The translations under genes were made by a program, and so were the position numbers. The notes under the pieces were generated by a model. The model worked only from the letters and a program-made list of their open reading frames with translations, did not search any database and was not told the DNA's origin. Shown in pieces: positions 61,028 through 64,000 of a stretch of DNA of 64,000 bases. This DNA comes from Rhodoferax sp. (GTDB lineage: Bacteria; Pseudomonadota; Gammaproteobacteria; Burkholderiales; Burkholderiaceae_C). Position 1 is the stretch's first letter. Each line of letters opens with the position of its first letter. The stretch covers positions 1-64,000 of the forward strand of contig JARLJH010000026.1 of NCBI GenBank assembly GCA_031291305.1, read 5' to 3'.

Positions 61028-62080
61028 GTGGGTCAACAGCCGCTCTCGAATTCTTGTGCCAGCTTGATTGAAGATCAAGCGCTATTTGCTGCAAATATTT
61101 CTGTACTGACCATGGCTTCAATTGCGACGAACTCCAATGAACGGTCGGAAAACATGGTGATGCATGAGTTTCCCGACACGATTTTGGTTGCGCAAGTGCG
61201 CTCAATTTCCAGAGGAAGCAAGGATTCGGAGCCATCGTTTCGAAGCTCACTGCCCGTTGACGTTGTGGTTTACCTGGCCATTGCTGCACTGATCTTTGCT
61301 GCCTGGCGCTTCAGTCAACTGAAATTGTTTGATGCTGGAGATGACATCGGGTACTGGTTGGGCGTGGCGGGCGGTGTCACCATGCTGCTGCTTTTTAGTT
61401 ATCCGCTGCGCAAGCATTTCAAGTTTGCACGGAACTGGGGGCGCGTCAAGTGGTGGTTTCTGGTCCATATGTTCCTGGGCGTTGGTGGGCCAATTTTGAT
61501 TCTGATTCATTCCACGTTTCGAGTCGGCTCTCTTAATGCAGGTGTTGCGCTCTACAGCATGTTGTTGGTGGCAGCAAGTGGTGTAGTTGGTCGCTTCATT
61601 TACGCCCGGGTCAATCGTGGGCTGCGTGGCGAGCAGGCAAGTCTGAATGAATTGCGCACAGCGGCTGGCATTCAGGAGGAGGACGCACGGTCAAGGCTTT
61701 CGTTCGCGCCCAACGTTGAGCAAAAACTGGCAGCCTTTGAAGATGCAGAGGTTCGCGCGCGAAGTGGTTGGTTGACCTATACCCGGCAGGTTTTTTTGTT
61801 GCCATTCCAGCAGTGGCTGATGTACCGAGAGTGTGGCAATGAGCTTCGTGTCGTTCTGTATGCCTTGGCGAAGCGGGAGCGTTGGAAGCGAAAAGATTTC
61901 AAAAAGCGATTGAAGTACAGCAAGGCGCTGGTCAGACAGTATTTGAATGCGGTAACGCGTGTGGCGCAATTCAAGGCGTATGAACGCTTTTTTTCTCTTT
62001 GGCACGTGGTGCATATCCCTTTTGTGTATCTGATGTTCATCAGTGCGGTCGTGCATGTGTTTGCGGTGCATATCTATTGA
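61028..62080 (+). CDS. Heme-b-like membrane protein of the multiheme cytochrome operon
   Basis: A 350-residue protein (GTG start after AAGAGGATGA; ATG 61112 or 61154 are alternatives). Four central helices lie between residues 78 and 195 and one more at the C terminus. His pairs sit in helices: H147 and H161 (LVHMF, LIHST), and H326, H329, H343 and H348 at the end, a layout suited to b-type hemes. A soluble loop of about 120 residues lies between. It is probably the inner-membrane quinol side of electron export to the 24-heme protein encoded 14 nt downstream. No named family recognised. Confidence 0.65.
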   Translation: MGQQPLSNSCASLIEDQALFAANISVLTMASIATNSNERSENMVMHEFPDTILVAQVRSISRGSKDSEPSFRSSLPVDVVVYLAIAALIFAAWRFSQLKLFDAGDDIGYWLGVAGGVTMLLLFSYPLRKHFKFARNWGRVKWWFLVHMFLGVGGPILILIHSTFRVGSLNAGVALYSMLLVAASGVVGRFIYARVNRGLRGEQASLNELRTAAGIQEEDARSRLSFAPNVEQKLAAFEDAEVRARSGWLTYTRQVFLLPFQQWLMYRECGNELRVVLYALAKRERWKRKDFKKRLKYSKALVRQYLNAVTRVAQFKAYERFFSLWHVVHIPFVYLMFISAVVHVFAVHIY

Positions 62081-62093
62081 TGGGGCAATTTGA

Positions 62094-63950
62094 TTGACAT
62101 CATGCACAAACAACTCACCCTGGTCGTCAAGACTGGCAGTATGGCTGCTTGCAGCATTGCTGTGGGTACTCGTGCTGCCGCACATGGTGCTGGCGCAAGG
62201 TATCGAGTCGATTCTGGCGCCAGGCGATGTGATTCGTGGGCACGTCAAACTGGAGCACGACTGCAAGGAGTGCCATGTCAAGTTCGATCGCAACGGACAG
62301 TCGGCTCTGTGCGCGTCGTGTCACAAGGATGTTGGGGCTGACATGAAAAACAAAACGGGTTTCCATGGCACGCTCAAGCCACAGGCCTGTAATGTCTGTC
62401 ATACCGATCACAAGGGTAGGGATGCAAAAATTGCGAGTTTTGACAAAAAAACCTTTGATCACACTCACACGGACTTTTTGCTGAAAGACAAGCACCAGCC
62501 TTTGGCGTGTGAGAAGTGTCACGCGGTCAACAAGAAGTACCGCGAGGCACCGCTGCAATGCAATGGTTGCCACCAAAAGGACGATAAACACAAGGGCTCA
62601 CTGGGTGAAAAGTGCGCCGAGTGTCACAACGCCAAAGACTGGAAAGATGCCAAGTTTGATCACAGTACGACCAAGTTCGCGCTGGAAGGAAAACATGCCG
62701 ACGTGAAGTGTGCGGAGTGTCACAAGGCGAATAAGTACAAAGACACTGCGCGTGCATGTTTGAGTTGTCACAAAAAAGATGATGACAGCGCCAAGGGGCA
62801 CAAGGGTCAATATGGAGAAAAGTGCGAGTCCTGTCACGGTGTCAAGGCCTGGAAGCCCGCAACATTCAATCACGATACGGACACCAAATATGTGCTACGG
62901 GGCAAACACGTTGGGGCCAAGTGCACGTCTTGCCATACGGGACCTATTTACAAATCCAAGCTAAGCCAGGATTGCAATTCGTGTCATGCGAAGGACGACA
63001 AACATAAGGAATCCTTAGGCAAGGACTGCGCCAGTTGCCACAGCGAAAGAAGCTGGAAGGAGCCCGCCAAGTTTGACCATAACAAAAGCAGCTTTCCTCT
63101 ATTGGGGAAACATGTGGCCGTGAAGTGCGAGAACTGTCACAAAAGCACCATGTTCAAGGATGCCCCAAAGGATTGTTATAGCTGTCACAAAAAGGACGAC
63201 AAGCACAACAACACCTTGGGTGGTCAGTGCGAGAGTTGCCACATTGAGCGCGATTGGAAGACGACGGTAGGCCGCTTTGATCATGACAAGACCAACTTCA
63301 AATTGCGCAATGCGCACGCGACAGCCGAGATTAAATGTTCTGCCTGCCACAAGGATCTGCAGAGCTTTCGAAAGACACCGACAGACTGCTACAGCTGCCA
63401 CAAAAAAGACGACAAGCACGAAGGGCAAGCTGGTAAGGCATGCGAATCCTGCCACTCCGATAAAACATGGAAAGTAGAAAAATTTGATCACAGTTTGACC
63501 AAATTTCCATTGACCGGGCGCCACATCGTTGTTGCCTGTAAAAGCTGTCACCAGACACAGAAGTTCAAAGATGTGTCACTTGAGTGTTACTCCTGCCACA
63601 AGAAGGAGGACAAACACAAGCAGAAGCTGGGAGAGCGCTGCGACAGCTGTCATAACGCCAGATCTTGGAGGTTGTGGGATTTTGATCACGACAAACGCAC
63701 CAAATACGTGCTGGATGGTGCGCATCGCAAAGTCGCCTGTGAGAACTGTCATCGACAGGAGGCGCCCAAAGGGAAAGGCACCGCGCCCATTGGTAGTGAC
63801 TGTCTGTTCTGTCACCAATCTGACGATGTACACGATGGGCAGTTTGGTGTGCGTTGTAACCAATGCCATGTTACTGATAGTTGGAAAAAATTTAAACGTG
63901 GTTTAAGTGGTGGATTCGGGTCGACAAAACAGGAAGAGGCAGCGCCATGA
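62094..63950 (+). CDS. Secreted 24-heme cytochrome c of eight tri-heme modules
   Basis: A 618-residue protein with 24 CxxCH motifs. A signal peptide (LAVWLLAALLWVLVLPHMVLA) precedes the mature part. The motifs come in eight repeats of about 66-71 residues, each with type A (CYSCHKKDDKH), type B (CESCHxxxxWK) and type C (CKxCH) sites, plus separate KH, FDH and GKH residues fit for the sixth heme ligand, so all hemes are probably bis-His. Such wires move electrons across the periplasm or to the surface. The start TTG at 62094 is the only one that keeps the signal peptide. The next gene overlaps it by 4 nt. Confidence 0.88.
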   Translation: MTSCTNNSPWSSRLAVWLLAALLWVLVLPHMVLAQGIESILAPGDVIRGHVKLEHDCKECHVKFDRNGQSALCASCHKDVGADMKNKTGFHGTLKPQACNVCHTDHKGRDAKIASFDKKTFDHTHTDFLLKDKHQPLACEKCHAVNKKYREAPLQCNGCHQKDDKHKGSLGEKCAECHNAKDWKDAKFDHSTTKFALEGKHADVKCAECHKANKYKDTARACLSCHKKDDDSAKGHKGQYGEKCESCHGVKAWKPATFNHDTDTKYVLRGKHVGAKCTSCHTGPIYKSKLSQDCNSCHAKDDKHKESLGKDCASCHSERSWKEPAKFDHNKSSFPLLGKHVAVKCENCHKSTMFKDAPKDCYSCHKKDDKHNNTLGGQCESCHIERDWKTTVGRFDHDKTNFKLRNAHATAEIKCSACHKDLQSFRKTPTDCYSCHKKDDKHEGQAGKACESCHSDKTWKVEKFDHSLTKFPLTGRHIVVACKSCHQTQKFKDVSLECYSCHKKEDKHKQKLGERCDSCHNARSWRLWDFDHDKRTKYVLDGAHRKVACENCHRQEAPKGKGTAPIGSDCLFCHQSDDVHDGQFGVRCNQCHVTDSWKKFKRGLSGGFGSTKQEEAAP

Positions 63951-64000
63951 TCAGCTTCATCAAGAGTTGCTTGAGACGAGGTATTCAGATATCGATCGCG
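63947..64000 (+). CDS. Start of the next gene of the multiheme operon (partial)
   Basis: ATG at 63947 overlaps the multiheme stop (ATGA) with AGGAAGAGGCAGCGCC upstream. The 18 visible codons read MISFIKSCLRRGIQISIA, basic then hydrophobic, as in a signal peptide or membrane anchor. Downstream sequence is outside the window; another cytochrome, a porin or a b-type partner would fit the setting. Confidence 0.6.
   Translation, partial: MISFIKSCLRRGIQISIA

Noticed and set aside
60880..61071. 63-codon frame after AGGAAATTCATC
   Set aside because: A ribosome-binding site is present but the sequence (MKRIPHLVASSCMPPHSRR...) shows no family feature and overlaps the next gene; kept only as a remark in the control region.

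Overview
The window looks like a chromosomal segment of a betaproteobacterium of the family Comamonadaceae, most like Rhodoferax or Polaromonas. The evidence is the tuf-rpsJ-rplC order, a DUF3567 protein ending PVVLH, a PhaM-type polyhydroxyalkanoate granule protein, a DUF6502/DUF5666 pair, a ManIIA-HPr-EI phosphotransferase set, many c-type cytochromes, and dispersed intergenic repeats built on GGGCTAGAGGC. This assignment comes from gene content; no 16S gene is present.

Layout. 1-5553: end of tuf and the S10 ribosomal operon (rpsJ to rpsQ), closed by a strong terminator. 5.6-19.8 kb: ordinary chromosomal genes: cytochrome b561, cytochrome c', DUF4197, regulatory PTS, LrgAB, GlcD, a LysR regulator, phosphatidylserine decarboxylase, MtfA, PurU, DUF3567, DUF3108, MarC. 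19.8-23.1 kb: a VOC protein and a three-gene HcnABC-like flavoprotein oxidase. 23.3-29.1 kb: a copper-acquisition block with an OprC/NosA-type TonB receptor (CxxxM and HxM copper motifs), one canonical and one ligand-poor PCu(A)C protein, three DUF2946 proteins and a Crp/Fnr regulator, preceded by an FNR-type palindrome.

29.3-38.5 kb: the most unusual block. It is one tightly packed nine-gene operon: a TonB receptor, a Met-rich periplasmic protein, a NapH-like membrane iron-sulfur protein, a double-cubane-type reductase with its ASKHA ATPase activator, a DsbD/SafE-like membrane protein, and a private TonB-ExbB-ExbD. It appears to join TonB-driven uptake to ATP-driven low-potential reduction; I know of no described system with this composition. 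38.9-42.6 kb: a frameshifted DUF2946 gene, then cydP-cydA-cydB-cydX (cytochrome bd). 42.7-44.8 kb: PhaM and a FIST-domain sensor.

44.8-52.3 kb (minus strand): a second TonB-ExbB-ExbD-receptor operon. It continues into a cytochrome c fused to a molybdopterin-oxidoreductase-like domain without a visible Mo-ligand Cys, a Tat-exported iron-type solute-binding protein without any permease, and a di-heme cytochrome, which suggests redox-assisted metal acquisition. 52.5-60.7 kb: a membrane protein, a LysR/MFS pair, gamma-glutamyltransferase, Tgt, and DUF5666/DUF6502. 60.8-64.0 kb: two identical-architecture palindromes, a heme-b-like membrane protein, and a secreted 24-heme cytochrome built of eight tri-heme modules, followed by the start of another gene at the right edge. 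Respiration (cyd, cytochromes), copper and iron supply and extracellular electron transfer dominate the accessory content. No tRNA, rRNA, CRISPR array, transposase or phage gene was seen.
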